Source: Streptomyces werraensis
GTDB taxonomy: Bacteria > Actinomycetota > Actinomycetes > Streptomycetales > Streptomycetaceae
NCBI GenBank assembly: GCA_014656175.1
Contig: BNBX01000007.1
Span: 127,447 to 191,446, forward strand
Direction of reading: 5' to 3'
DNA length: 64,000 nucleotides
The notes beneath the pieces were generated by a model. The model saw nothing but the letters and a program-made list of their open reading frames with translations. It was not told the origin of the DNA and made no database searches. Made by a program: the position numbers and the translations under genes. Positions 16,909 to 24,884 of the stretch are shown one piece after another. Every line of letters starts with the position of its first letter. Position 1 is the stretch's first letter.

Positions 16909-17981
16909 GCGATCTTCTGTACTCGGAGGAGGAAGAGGCGCTCCGCGCCGCCGTCCGGGACCTGCTCACCGACCACTGCGACACGGCGTCCGTGCTCGCC
17001 CGCGCCGAGTCGGACACCCCGCACGACCCGGCCCTGTGGAAGACCCTCGCCGACGGCATGGGCCTCGCCGGGCTGCTGGTCCCCGAGGACCGGGGCGGCC
17101 AGGGCGCGACCCACCGTGAGGCCGCCGTCGTCCTGGAGGAGCTGGGCCGCGCGGTCGCCCCCGTGCCCTACCTGACGAGCGCCGTGGTCGCCACCGAGGC
17201 GCTGCTGGCCTGCGCGGACGGCGGTGACCTGCTCGACGGCCTGGCGTCCGGACGCGTGATCGGCGCGCTCGCCGTCGGCCTGCACACCGCCCCCGGCGCC
17301 GCGTACGCCACCGTGCGAGCGGACGGCACCGTTCTGCACGGCGAGTTGACGGGCATCGCGGACGCCGCCGTCGCCGACGTGCTGCTGGTGCCGGCGGACG
17401 ACGGCGGGCTGTACGCGGTGACGGCCGACGCGGTCACCGTCACCCCGCAGACGTCCCTCGACCTCACCCGCCCCCTCGCCCGCGTCACCCTCGACGCCGC
17501 CCCGGGCCGCCGTGTCGGCGACGCGGGGCCCGCGGTACGGCGCGCCCTGCGCGCCGGGGCGGGACTCCTCGCCTCGGAACAACTCGGCGCCGCCGAGTGG
17601 GCGTTGACCGAAACCGTGCGGTACCTGAAGGACCGCAAGCAGTTCAACCGCCCCGTCGGCGGGTTCCAGGCGCTCAAACACCGGCTCGCCCAGCTGTGGC
17701 TGGAGGTCGTCAGCCTGCGCGCCGCCGCGCGGGCCGCCGCCGACGCCCTCGCGACCGGCGAGGACACGGACGTGTCGGTCGCCGTCGCGCAGGCCTACGC
17801 GGCCCCCGTCGCCGTCCGCGCCGCCGAGGAGGCCCTGCAACTGCACGGCGGCATCGGCATGACCTGGGAACACCCGGTGCATCTGCGCCTCAAGCGAGCC
17901 AAGGCCGACTCGATCGCCTACGGCACGGCGGGAGCCCACCGGGAGGCGCTGGCGGAGCTGGTCGATCTGCGGGCGCCCTGA
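16905..17981 (+). CDS. acyl-CoA dehydrogenase, subunit-like member 2
   Basis: 358 residues, shorter than typical because of a reduced middle domain. C-terminal motifs are clear: RKQFNRPVGGFQALKHRLA, ALQLHGGIGMTWEHPVHL and RLKRAKADS. It follows its partner with a 4-nt ATGA overlap. The middle beta-domain lacks the SEPxAGSD flavin-contact motif found in the first subunit, which fits a regulatory or structural beta subunit. Expected to act with ETF in oxidation of a CoA-activated substrate. Confidence 0.9.
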   Translation: MSDLLYSEEEEALRAAVRDLLTDHCDTASVLARAESDTPHDPALWKTLADGMGLAGLLVPEDRGGQGATHREAAVVLEELGRAVAPVPYLTSAVVATEALLACADGGDLLDGLASGRVIGALAVGLHTAPGAAYATVRADGTVLHGELTGIADAAVADVLLVPADDGGLYAVTADAVTVTPQTSLDLTRPLARVTLDAAPGRRVGDAGPAVRRALRAGAGLLASEQLGAAEWALTETVRYLKDRKQFNRPVGGFQALKHRLAQLWLEVVSLRAAARAAADALATGEDTDVSVAVAQAYAAPVAVRAAEEALQLHGGIGMTWEHPVHLRLKRAKADSIAYGTAGAHREALAELVDLRAP

Positions 17982-17994
17982 CCGGTGCTCAGCC

Positions 17995-18032
17995 GGCGGC
18001 CCGTCCTCCCTCTTCCGGGGTGGCGGGCCGCC
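17995..18032 (+). terminator. hairpin terminator after acyl-CoA dehydrogenase operon
   Basis: GGCGGCCCG (17995-18003) pairs with CGGGCCGCC (18024-18032) around a 20-base loop, 14 bases past the last stop codon of the three-gene operon. Confidence 0.55.
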
Positions 18033-18149
18033 GCCCGCAGGTGAACGGCCGACGGCGAACCGGCCAACTCATCGCACGCCCCTGCTCCTTGAGTGCCACG
18101 GGACCCCATACTCGCCAGGACCCCGTACGGCACCTCAGGGAGGCAGCGC

Positions 18150-19013
18150 ATGGCCCTCACCACCCGTCGCAGAGCCCTCACCACCCTCGGCGTCGCCCTC
18201 GCGAGCCCCCTCGCCCTCCCCGCGGCGCAGGCCCTCGCCGGCCACCATCCGCACCGCCCGCGCCCGTTGTGGCGCGCGCACGCCCACAACGACTACGAGC
18301 ACCCCCGCCCCCTGCTCGACGCCCTCGACCACCGCTTCGGCAGCGTCGAGGCGGACATCTACCTGGTCGGCGGACAGCTGCTGGTCGCCCACGACCCCGA
18401 GGACCTCGACCCCGCCCGCACCCTGGAGTCGCTGTACCTGGACCCGCTCGCCGCCCGCGTCCGCGCCAACCGCGGCACGGTGTACCGCGGCGACCGCGGC
18501 TCGTTCCAGCTGCTGATTGACCTCAAGACGGAGGGAGCGTCCACGTACGCGGAACTCCACCGCCGACTGCGCCGCTACAAGGGCCTGTTCACGACGTACG
18601 CCCACGGCAGGGTGTTCCCCGGCCCGGTCACCGCAGTGATCTCGGGCGACCGCGCCGCCCGCGCGCCCATGGAGGCCCAGCGTGTCCGTCACGCCTTCTA
18701 CGACGGCCGGCTGACCGACCTCGGCGGCCCGGCGCCGGCCTCGTTCGCGCCGCTGATCAGCGACAACTGGGCGCTGAACTTCACCTGGCAGGGTGTCGGC
18801 GCGTTCCCCGAGGCGGAACGCCGGAAACTGCGCACGCTGGTGGGCACGGCCCACGCGCGCGGGCAGCGGGTGCGGTTCTGGGCCACCCCGGACGCGCCCG
18901 GTCCCGCGCGGGACGCGCTGTGGGGCGAACTGGTCGCCGCGGACGTCGACCACCTCAACACCGACGACCTCGCCGGCCTGGAAGCCTTCCTCGACACCCA
19001 CCGGACGGTGTGA
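18150..19013 (+). CDS. exported phosphodiesterase-like protein (PI-PLC/GDPD-like barrel)
   Basis: 287 residues. The N-terminus MALTTRRRALTTLGVALASP has twin arginines and a hydrophobic stretch ending near ALA-GHH, so a Tat-type signal peptide is likely. The mature part begins with WRAHAHNDYEHPRPLLDAL and VEADIYLVGGQLLVAHDPED, which match the catalytic His and Glu-Asp pattern of glycerophosphodiester phosphodiesterase/PI-PLC-like TIM barrels; FGSVEADI places the metal-binding acidic residues. It would cleave phosphodiesters outside the cell, but the substrate is unknown. ATG 18150 has GGGAGG 6 bases upstream; the frame from 18093 would extend the signal peptide unnaturally. Confidence 0.82.
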   Translation: MALTTRRRALTTLGVALASPLALPAAQALAGHHPHRPRPLWRAHAHNDYEHPRPLLDALDHRFGSVEADIYLVGGQLLVAHDPEDLDPARTLESLYLDPLAARVRANRGTVYRGDRGSFQLLIDLKTEGASTYAELHRRLRRYKGLFTTYAHGRVFPGPVTAVISGDRAARAPMEAQRVRHAFYDGRLTDLGGPAPASFAPLISDNWALNFTWQGVGAFPEAERRKLRTLVGTAHARGQRVRFWATPDAPGPARDALWGELVAADVDHLNTDDLAGLEAFLDTHRTV

Positions 19014-19115
19014 CACCACACGTTCGGCGGACAGGTCAGCCGCCCGGACGAACCCTCCGCTACGCCACACTTGCGGCCGAACGCCGCGAAACAGGTGCGG
19101 CGGAGGAGGTTGACG

Positions 19116-19310
19116 ATGGCCATTTCCATCTCAGTGGTGCTGCTGCTCTCGGTCCTGGCGGTGATCTTCCTGCGCAACGGCGGGCTGAAGATCTCCCACG
19201 CCCTGGTCTGCCTGCTGCTCGGCTTCTACCTGGCCAGCACGAGCATCGCCCCCACGATCCACAGCGGCCTGACGGCCACGGCGGACATCGTCAGCAGCCT
19301 GCGGCCGTGA
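19116..19310 (+). CDS. small membrane protein, 64 aa
   Basis: 64 residues with two hydrophobic segments, ISISVVLLLSVLAVIFL (2-19) and ISHALVCLLLGFYLAST (24-42), connected by a short RNGGLK turn. GGAGGAGG lies 6 bases before ATG 19116. Similar two-helix proteins are widespread in streptomycetes with no known role. A perfect 12-bp hairpin overlaps the stop codon. Confidence 0.75.
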   Translation: MAISISVVLLLSVLAVIFLRNGGLKISHALVCLLLGFYLASTSIAPTIHSGLTATADIVSSLRP

Positions 19311-19331
19311 GGGCCTGCGCCCTCACGGCCG
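19304..19331 (+). terminator. hairpin terminator between small membrane protein gene and xyl repressor gene
   Basis: GGCCGTGAGGGC (19304-19315), loop CTGC, then the exact complement (19320-19331). It includes the stop codon of the small gene and lies between convergent genes, so it may serve both. Confidence 0.85.
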
Positions 19332-19488
19332 GACGGGGGTGGTCCTGACGGCCCGTCGGCGGGGTGAGGGCGCCGGGGCCGTTCGAGGGCGGTGCGGGGC
19401 CGCGGTCGGCGGTCACCGGTGGGTCCGAGGGGTGCTGTGCTGTCGTGCGCCGGTCGCGGTCGGTCGTGGGAGGGCACTTCCACAGGGG

Positions 19489-20697
19489 TCAGGTCCGTTC
19501 GGCCACCGCCGCCGGGTCGTCCAGGACGCCCCGCACCACCGAGTGGGCCGCGCCCAGCAGCGGTCCTTGCGGGCCCAGGGCGGAGACGGAGACCGGGCAG
19601 GGCGGGCCCGCCGTGCGTCGGGCCAGCTCCGAGCGGAGCGACGGCAGCAGCCAGGGGGAGAGCCCCGACAGCGCGCCGCCCAGCACCACGTTCTCGGGGT
19701 CCAGGAGGTTGACCGCCCCCGTCAGGGCGATGCCCAGCGCCGTGCCCGCGTCGTGCAGGGCGCGTCGTACCGCGGCGTCGCCCTGTTCCGCTCGGCCCGC
19801 GAGCAGGCCGACGCGGTCCTCGCCGGGTTCGAGGCCGGCCGCGCGCAGCACCGCCTCCTCGCCCGCGTACTGCTCCAGGCAGCCCCGGCCCCCGCAGGCG
19901 CACGACGGGCCGTCGGGCCACACCGGGACGTGGCCCAGTTCGCCCGCGAACCCCCGGTTGCCGTGCAGTACCCGCCCGTCGACGACGACCGCCGCACCGA
20001 TGCCGATCTCGGCCGAGACATGCAGGAAGTCGCGCGGGGTGTCCTCGCCGAGCCACAGTTCGGCGAGCGCGCCGAAGTTGGCCTCGTTGGCCACGGTCAG
20101 GGGCAGCTTCTCGGGGAGCAGAGGGCCGAGGTCCGTGTCCAGCCAGCCGAGGTTCGGGGCGCGGACGACGGTGCGGGCGTCGCGCGCCACCAGGCCGGGC
20201 ACGGCGACCGCGAGCCCGGCCGGCCACAGGCCCACACCCTCCGCCTCGGCCACCACCCGGTGGATCAGCCCGGTGAGTTCGCCGAGCACGGGCCCGGGGG
20301 AGCGGTCCCGGTTCGCCCCATGCCGCACCGCCCGCGCCCGGACCTCACCGCGCAGATCGACCGCGCACACCGCGAGGTGGTCGACCCCCACCTCCGCGCC
20401 GATCCCGGCCGGACCCCGTCCGCTGACCGCGAGGGCCGAACCGGGCCGGCCGACCCGTCCGGGCCGCTCCGGGCCGAGCTCCTCCAGCAACCCCGTGCGG
20501 ATGAGTTCGTCGACCAGCGTGGACACCGCCGCGCGGGTCAGCCCGATGCGGGAGGCGACGGCGGCCCGGGACAGCGGCCCCTCGTCCCGGACCGTGTGCA
20601 TCACGCGTGACAGGTTGCGGCGGCGCATGCCCTGCTGGGTGTCGGGCAGGACGCGACCCTGACCCGCCGGGCGGGCCTTGTGCAGCGGTGCGCTCAT
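19489..20697 (-). CDS. ROK-family transcriptional repressor (XylR-like)
   Basis: 402 residues. A winged helix-turn-helix occupies about 25-85 (SRAAVASRIGLTRAAVSTLV); the ROK sugar-kinase-like domain follows, with the zinc motif CACGGRGCLEQY. ROK repressors of this layout usually bind xylose and repress xylA/xylB. It lies just downstream of xylB on the same strand, separated by a large hairpin. ATG 20697 is preceded by GGAGG with only one base between, unusually close; the next ATG (20628) would cut the helix leading into the DNA-binding domain, so the longer form is retained. Confidence 0.88.
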   Translation of the reverse strand: MSAPLHKARPAGQGRVLPDTQQGMRRRNLSRVMHTVRDEGPLSRAAVASRIGLTRAAVSTLVDELIRTGLLEELGPERPGRVGRPGSALAVSGRGPAGIGAEVGVDHLAVCAVDLRGEVRARAVRHGANRDRSPGPVLGELTGLIHRVVAEAEGVGLWPAGLAVAVPGLVARDARTVVRAPNLGWLDTDLGPLLPEKLPLTVANEANFGALAELWLGEDTPRDFLHVSAEIGIGAAVVVDGRVLHGNRGFAGELGHVPVWPDGPSCACGGRGCLEQYAGEEAVLRAAGLEPGEDRVGLLAGRAEQGDAAVRRALHDAGTALGIALTGAVNLLDPENVVLGGALSGLSPWLLPSLRSELARRTAGPPCPVSVSALGPQGPLLGAAHSVVRGVLDDPAAVAERT

Positions 20698-20731
20698 TCC
20701 TCCGTCAATCCTCGGTTCGGGTCCGTCCGCG

Positions 20732-20788
20732 CCCGGCGGACGTCCACGGCGGCCGTCTCGGGGCCGCCGTGGGGCGGCGTCCGCCGGG
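20732..20788 (-). terminator. large two-tier hairpin between xylB and the ROK repressor gene
   Basis: An outer 11-bp stem (CCCGGCGGACG at 20732-20742 with 20778-20788) encloses an inner 9-bp stem (ACGGCGGCC at 20746-20754 with 20762-20770). It lies within the 97-bp gap after the xylB stop. It should end or attenuate xylB transcription, so that the repressor is made at a lower level or from its own promoter. Confidence 0.8.
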
Positions 20789-20794
20789 GCGTCG

Positions 20795-22240
20795 TCAGCC
20801 GTTGCCCGGGGCGCGCTCCAGCAGCGGGGCCGCGTCGGAGAGTACCCCGGCCAGCCGGGACAGGGTCTCCTCGTCCCGCTCCACCGCGTCCAGCACCGGG
20901 CCCTGCGCCGTGCCCCAGCGGCGGGCGACCGCGGCCGGGTCCTCCCCGGTGAGCAGCCCGGCCGCCTGGGCCGCCGCGCCGAGCGCGACCAGCTCCTTCG
21001 CCTCGGGCACCTGCACCGGCCGCCCGGAAAGCCGCCGTACGGTCTGCTGCCACGCCGTGCCGCGCGCGCCGCCGCCGATCAGCAGCAGCGGCGTCGACGG
21101 GTCGGCGTCCTCGTCGAGAACCAGGTCGAGCGCGGCCAGCAGGGAGTAGACGGCGCCGTCGTAGGCGGCCTGGAGCAGCTGGCCGCCGGTGGTGTCGTGC
21201 CGCAGACCGTGCAACAGACCCGAGGAATGAGGGAGGTTGGGGGTGCGCTCGCCGTCCAGGAACGGCAGCAGGGTGAGGCCGCGGCCCGGCTCGACGGCCT
21301 CACGGTCCAGGCCCAGCAGGGCGGCGACCCGGTCCACGGCGAGCGTGCAGTTGAGGGTGCAGGCCAGCGGCAGCCAGTCGCCGCGCGCGTCGGCGAAGCC
21401 GGCCACGGTGCCGGTCGGGTCGGCGGGCCGGTGCTCCGACACCGCGTACACGGTGCCCGAGGTGCCGAGGCTCATCACCGGCGTGCCGGGGCGCACCCCG
21501 AGGCCCAGCGCGGCGGCGGCGTTGTCGCCCGTACCGCCCGCCACCAGCGTCCCCTTGGAGAACGGCAGGCCGTGCCCGTCGCGCACGGTGCCGGCCACCT
21601 CGCCCGGCCGCACCACACGCGGCAGCAGCGCCGGGTCGAGCCCCACGTGCGCCAGGATCTCCTCGTCGTACGCCTCCGTCGCGGACGCCCACCAGCCGGT
21701 GCCCGAGGCGTCTCCGCGGTCGGTGGTGCCCTGGCCGGTGAGCCGCTCGGTCAGGTAGTCGTGGGGGAGCCGCACCGCCTTCGTGGCGCGCACCGCGTCC
21801 GGCTCGTGCTCCGCCAGCCAGGCCCACTTGGTGACCGTGAAGGACGCGGTGGGCAGGCTGCCGGTCCGGTCGGCCCACGCCTTCGCGCCGCCCAGTTCCT
21901 CCACCAGCCGGCTCGCCTGCGGGGCGGACCGCACGTCGTTCCACAGCAGCGCAGGGCGGACCGGCTCGCCGTGCTCGTCCAGCGTGACCAGACCGTGCTG
22001 CTGCCCGCCTATCGACACGGCCGCGGCCTCGTGCGCCGCCTCGCCGCACTGCCGCAGCGCCTCGGTCAGGGCGTCCCACCACTGACGCGGATCGCTCTCC
22101 CGTCCCGCGCCCGAGGTCACCGTGTGCGGCGCCTGGCCGCTCGCGACGACCCTGCCGGTCGCCACGTCGACGACCAGGGCCTTGGTGGACTGGGTGGATG
22201 TGTCCACGCCGACGACGAGCGGACCCTCGGCTGCTGACAT
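20795..22240 (-). CDS. xylB: xylulokinase
   Basis: 481 residues of the FGGY carbohydrate kinase family. The N-terminal phosphate motif VVGVDTSTQSTKALVVDV, the substrate region GGQQHGLV and catalytic Asp in GGTGDNAAAALGLG are all present; the C-terminal IGGGARGTAW completes the ATP site. It phosphorylates D-xylulose to xylulose 5-phosphate for the pentose phosphate pathway. The true start is ATG 22240, with a purine-rich GGGAGA upstream; a frame running on to 23500 crosses the promoter and xylA antisense and is rejected. It is divergent from xylA. Confidence 0.95.
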   Translation of the reverse strand: MSAAEGPLVVGVDTSTQSTKALVVDVATGRVVASGQAPHTVTSGAGRESDPRQWWDALTEALRQCGEAAHEAAAVSIGGQQHGLVTLDEHGEPVRPALLWNDVRSAPQASRLVEELGGAKAWADRTGSLPTASFTVTKWAWLAEHEPDAVRATKAVRLPHDYLTERLTGQGTTDRGDASGTGWWASATEAYDEEILAHVGLDPALLPRVVRPGEVAGTVRDGHGLPFSKGTLVAGGTGDNAAAALGLGVRPGTPVMSLGTSGTVYAVSEHRPADPTGTVAGFADARGDWLPLACTLNCTLAVDRVAALLGLDREAVEPGRGLTLLPFLDGERTPNLPHSSGLLHGLRHDTTGGQLLQAAYDGAVYSLLAALDLVLDEDADPSTPLLLIGGGARGTAWQQTVRRLSGRPVQVPEAKELVALGAAAQAAGLLTGEDPAAVARRWGTAQGPVLDAVERDEETLSRLAGVLSDAAPLLERAPGNG

Positions 22241-22298
22241 CGGTCTCTCCCTCTTCCGCGCCCCGGCGGGGTGTGTCTCTTCCCAGAAATGTTCCTGC

Positions 22299-22333
22299 AT
22301 ACTAATTTGTAAACCGCCATGACGAAATAGTCT
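22299..22333. promoter_or_regulatory. overlapping divergent xylA/xylB promoters
   Basis: This AT-rich island contains, for xylB (minus strand), a -10 TAGTAT (complement of 22299-22304) and TTTCGT -35 (complement of 22322-22327) at 17 bp; and for xylA (plus strand), TTTGTA (22306-22311) and TAGTCT (22328-22333) at 16 bp. The two promoters occupy nearly the same bases, so one ROK repressor bound here would switch off both. No clean palindrome was found, so the operator itself is not defined. Confidence 0.55.
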
Positions 22334-22354
22334 CAGCGAGCAAGGAGCCGCGGC

Positions 22355-23521
22355 ATGAGCTACCAGCCCACCCCCGAGGACAAGTTCACGTTCGGCCTGT
22401 GGACCGTCGGCTGGCAGGGACGGGACCCCTTCGGCGACGCCACCCGCGGCGCCCTCGACCCGGCCGAGTCCGTCCGCCGCCTCGCCGAGCTCGGCGCCCA
22501 CGGCGTGACGTTCCACGACGACGACCTCATCCCCTTCGGCGCGAGCGACAGCGAGCGCGCCGAGCACATCAAGCGGTTCCGCCAGGCGCTGGACGAGACC
22601 GGCATGAAGGTCCCGATGGCGACCACCAACCTGTTCACCCACCCGGTGTTCAAGGACGGCGGCTTCACCGCGAACGACCGTGACGTGCGCCGTTACGCGC
22701 TGCGCAAGACCATCCGCAACATCGACCTCGCGGTCGAGCTCGGCGCGCAGACCTACGTCGCCTGGGGCGGCCGCGAGGGCGCCGAGTCCGGCGCCGCCAA
22801 GGACGTCCGGGTCGCCCTCGACCGCATGAAGGAGGCCTTCGACCTCCTCGGCGAGTACGTCACCTCCCAGGGCTACGACATCCGCTTCGCCATCGAGCCC
22901 AAGCCGAACGAGCCCCGCGGCGACATCCTCCTGCCGACCATCGGCCACGCCCTCGCCTTCATCGAGCGCCTCGAGCGCCCGGAGCTGTACGGCGTCAACC
23001 CGGAGGTCGGCCACGAGCAGATGGCCGGGCTCAACTTCCCGCACGGCATCGCCCAGGCCCTGTGGGCGGGCAAGCTGTTCCACATCGACCTCAACGGCCA
23101 GTCCGGCATCAAGTACGACCAGGACCTCCGCTTCGGCGCGGGCGACCTGCGCGCCGCGTTCTGGCTGGTGGACCTGCTGGAGTCGGCCGGCTACGAGGGC
23201 CCGCGCCACTTCGACTTCAAGCCGCCGCGGACCGAGGACTTCGACGGCGTCTGGGCCTCCGCGGCCGGCTGCATGCGCAACTACCTGATCCTCAAGGAGC
23301 GCGCGGCCGCCTTCCGTGCGGACCCGGAGGTGCAGGAGGCGCTGCGCGCGGCCCGGCTGGACGAGCTCGCCCAGCCGACGGCGGGCGACGGCCTCCAGGC
23401 CCTGCTCGCCGACCGCTCGGCCTTCGAGGACTTCGACTCGGACGCGGCGGCGGCCCGTGGCATGGCCTTCGAGCGGCTGGACCAGCTGGCGATGGACCAC
23501 CTGCTGGGCGCGCGGGGCTAG
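22355..23521 (+). CDS. xylA: xylose (glucose) isomerase
   Basis: 388 residues, the exact size of Streptomyces xylose isomerases. Family residues are in their known places: His54 and Asp57 in VTFHDDDLIPFG, FAIEPKPNEPRGD holding a metal-ligand Glu and a catalytic Lys, the GHEQMAGLNF metal-binding histidine, and FDFKPPRTED. It interconverts xylose and xylulose in the cytoplasm with two divalent metals. Divergent from xylB; a perfect hairpin follows the gene. No xylose transporter is adjacent. Confidence 0.98.
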   Translation: MSYQPTPEDKFTFGLWTVGWQGRDPFGDATRGALDPAESVRRLAELGAHGVTFHDDDLIPFGASDSERAEHIKRFRQALDETGMKVPMATTNLFTHPVFKDGGFTANDRDVRRYALRKTIRNIDLAVELGAQTYVAWGGREGAESGAAKDVRVALDRMKEAFDLLGEYVTSQGYDIRFAIEPKPNEPRGDILLPTIGHALAFIERLERPELYGVNPEVGHEQMAGLNFPHGIAQALWAGKLFHIDLNGQSGIKYDQDLRFGAGDLRAAFWLVDLLESAGYEGPRHFDFKPPRTEDFDGVWASAAGCMRNYLILKERAAAFRADPEVQEALRAARLDELAQPTAGDGLQALLADRSAFEDFDSDAAAARGMAFERLDQLAMDHLLGARG

Positions 23522-23530
23522 GTTCTCGGA

Positions 23531-23560
23531 CGGGGCCCGCTTCCTTGAGGGCGGGCCCCG
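23531..23560 (+). terminator. xylA hairpin terminator
   Basis: CGGGGCCCGC (23531-23540), a 10-base loop and its exact complement (23551-23560) begin nine bases past the xylA stop codon. Confidence 0.85.
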
Positions 23561-23621
23561 GCCGTTGTCGCGGACGGTGGGGTTCCCCGGTCATGCCGTC
23601 CGCGGCGCGGTGAGGGCTTGG

Positions 23622-23692
23622 CGCGCAGTTCCCCGCGGCCCCTTCCGGGCGCGTCCACCGCAGCACCCCCAGGGGCGCGGGGAACCGCGCGA
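23622..23692. repeat. Streptomyces-type intergenic palindromic repeat
   Basis: The left arm (23622-23644, starting CGCGCAGTTCCCCGCG) and right arm (about 23669-23692, containing GGGGCGCGGGGAACCGCGCG) are near-complements across a 25-base centre. From memory, this GGGGCGCGGGGAACTGCGCG element occurs in very many streptomycete intergenic regions. Its function is not known; it may be a relic of a mobile repeat, a folded RNA or a transcription end. Confidence 0.65.
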
Positions 23693-23875
23693 GCAGCCCA
23701 CGACGATCCGCATCCGGCCTGGGCGGGTCCGGGGAGCGGGATGCCATGAGCGCCCGCGCGCCGGGTGTGCGCTCTGCGCGGGGAGCGGGGTGTTCCGGGT
23801 GCGGGTGCCACGACTGGCGGGCGGTTTCACCGCCGTCTTCTCGCGCGGGCGGGGACCCGCGGCGACGATGTGTCC

Positions 23876-24343
23876 ATGGCCACGCCACCCGTACCGCCCC
23901 AGCAGCCGCCCGGCCCGCCGGACGACGCACCCCCGTCGCACGGCGGAGGCTTCGGCCCGCCCTCCTACGGCGACGGGTCCTCGCCCGGCCCGCCCGACGA
24001 CGGCGGAGGCCGAGGCGGGCCGGGAGGCGGCCCCGGACGGCGCCGCCTGCTGATCCTGTTGCTCGCCGTGATCGCGGCCGCCCTGGTGGTCGCCATCGCC
24101 GTGCTCGTCACGTCGGACGAGGACGGTCCGGACACGGAGCCCACGGAGACCGCCACCGGCGGCCCGTCACTGGACCTTCCGCCGGAGTTCCCGACCGGGC
24201 TGCTGCCCTCGGACTTCCCCACGGAGCTGCCCTCCGGCTTCCCGACCGCGCTGCCCAGCGACTTCCCGAGCGGTCTGCCCACCGCACTGCCCAGCGGCCT
24301 GGAATCGCTGCTGCCGGGGCTGGACGGCGTGGACGCCCCCTGA
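23876..24343 (+). CDS. proline-rich membrane-anchored protein with extracellular FPS/LPS repeats
   Basis: 155 residues. The N-terminal 60 are Pro/Gly rich (PPVPPQQPPGPPDD), followed by RRR and a single membrane helix LLILLLAVIAAALVVAIAVLV at about 61-83, then an acidic, repetitive tail of units such as LPSDFPTELPSGFPTALPSD ending LLPGLDGVDAP. With positive residues before the helix the tail should be outside. The protein looks disordered and has no enzyme motif. ATG 23876 is chosen; GTG 23870 in the same frame is an alternative. No good ribosome binding site is visible. Confidence 0.6.
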   Translation: MATPPVPPQQPPGPPDDAPPSHGGGFGPPSYGDGSSPGPPDDGGGRGGPGGGPGRRRLLILLLAVIAAALVVAIAVLVTSDEDGPDTEPTETATGGPSLDLPPEFPTGLLPSDFPTELPSGFPTALPSDFPSGLPTALPSGLESLLPGLDGVDAP

Positions 24344-24534
24344 CGTCGGACGCGTCCCGCGGGTACCCCTGTGCTGTGAGGTGCGTCACCATGGTGGGAA
24401 GGAGGCCGTCGGCCGCCGCGAGACCTTAGGGGGCGCATCTCAGGGACGTCTCAGGGTGGCGGCCAGGAACCGCCGCCGACGCGGACCCGTTTTCACGTCA
24501 GAGAGCGGCAACGGCCGCGAAGGAGGCGACGCAC

Positions 24535-24717
24535 ATGTCGAAGAACGCGAAGATCGCCGCGGGGGGGGTCGCGGCCGGGCTCATCCTGCTGATCTGGCTG
24601 CCCTGGTGGGCCGCGCTCCTGATCATCCTGGGAGTCCCGGCAGCCGCCTACCTCGCCCTGGACCCCTCCCAGAGGCAACGCCTGCGGCGGACCACCCGCA
24701 AGGAGCTGGGCCGCTGA
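24535..24717 (+). CDS. small membrane protein, 60 aa
   Basis: 60 residues: Lys-rich start MSKNAKIAA, a hydrophobic hairpin GGVAAGLILLIWLPWWAALLIILGVPAAAYLAL (10-42) and a basic tail RQRLRRTTRKELGR. GGAGG lies 8 bases before ATG 24535. The basic tail probably stays in the cytoplasm. Function unknown. A strong hairpin terminator follows at 24750-24777. Confidence 0.75.
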   Translation: MSKNAKIAAGGVAAGLILLIWLPWWAALLIILGVPAAAYLALDPSQRQRLRRTTRKELGR

Positions 24718-24749
24718 GGCGGAGGACGCACTGACGCGCCGACGGAGGG

Positions 24750-24777
24750 TCGGGCGCCCGAGACACCGGGCGCCCGA
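24750..24777 (+). terminator. hairpin terminator after 60-aa membrane protein gene
   Basis: TCGGGCGCCCG (24750-24760), loop AGACAC and CGGGCGCCCGA (24767-24777) form a perfect 11-bp stem between convergent genes. Confidence 0.8.
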
Positions 24778-24884
24778 GGCGCGGGCCGGGGCGCGCGTCC
24801 CGCCGCGTGCCTCGGACACTCCCGCTCGGAACGGCCGTAGGGCATGCCCGCCCGCACCCCGGTGCCGCGCACGTCAAGCGGCAC

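Larger units (their letters stand above)
23522..23875. other. intergenic region of 354 bp after xylA
   Basis: Holds the xylA terminator hairpin (23531-23560) and a long imperfect palindrome of a kind common between Streptomyces genes (about 23620-23692). No supportable gene was seen; the short frames here are GC-bias shadows. Confidence 0.7.

Noticed and set aside
22299..22354. A classic B. subtilis-type XylR operator
   Set aside because: Only TTTGTAAAC-like fragments occur; no full inverted repeat could be defined, so only the promoters are reported.
20795..23500. Minus-strand frame fusing xylB with 420 upstream codons
   Set aside because: The upstream part crosses the divergent promoter and runs antisense through xylA; xylB starts normally at 22240.
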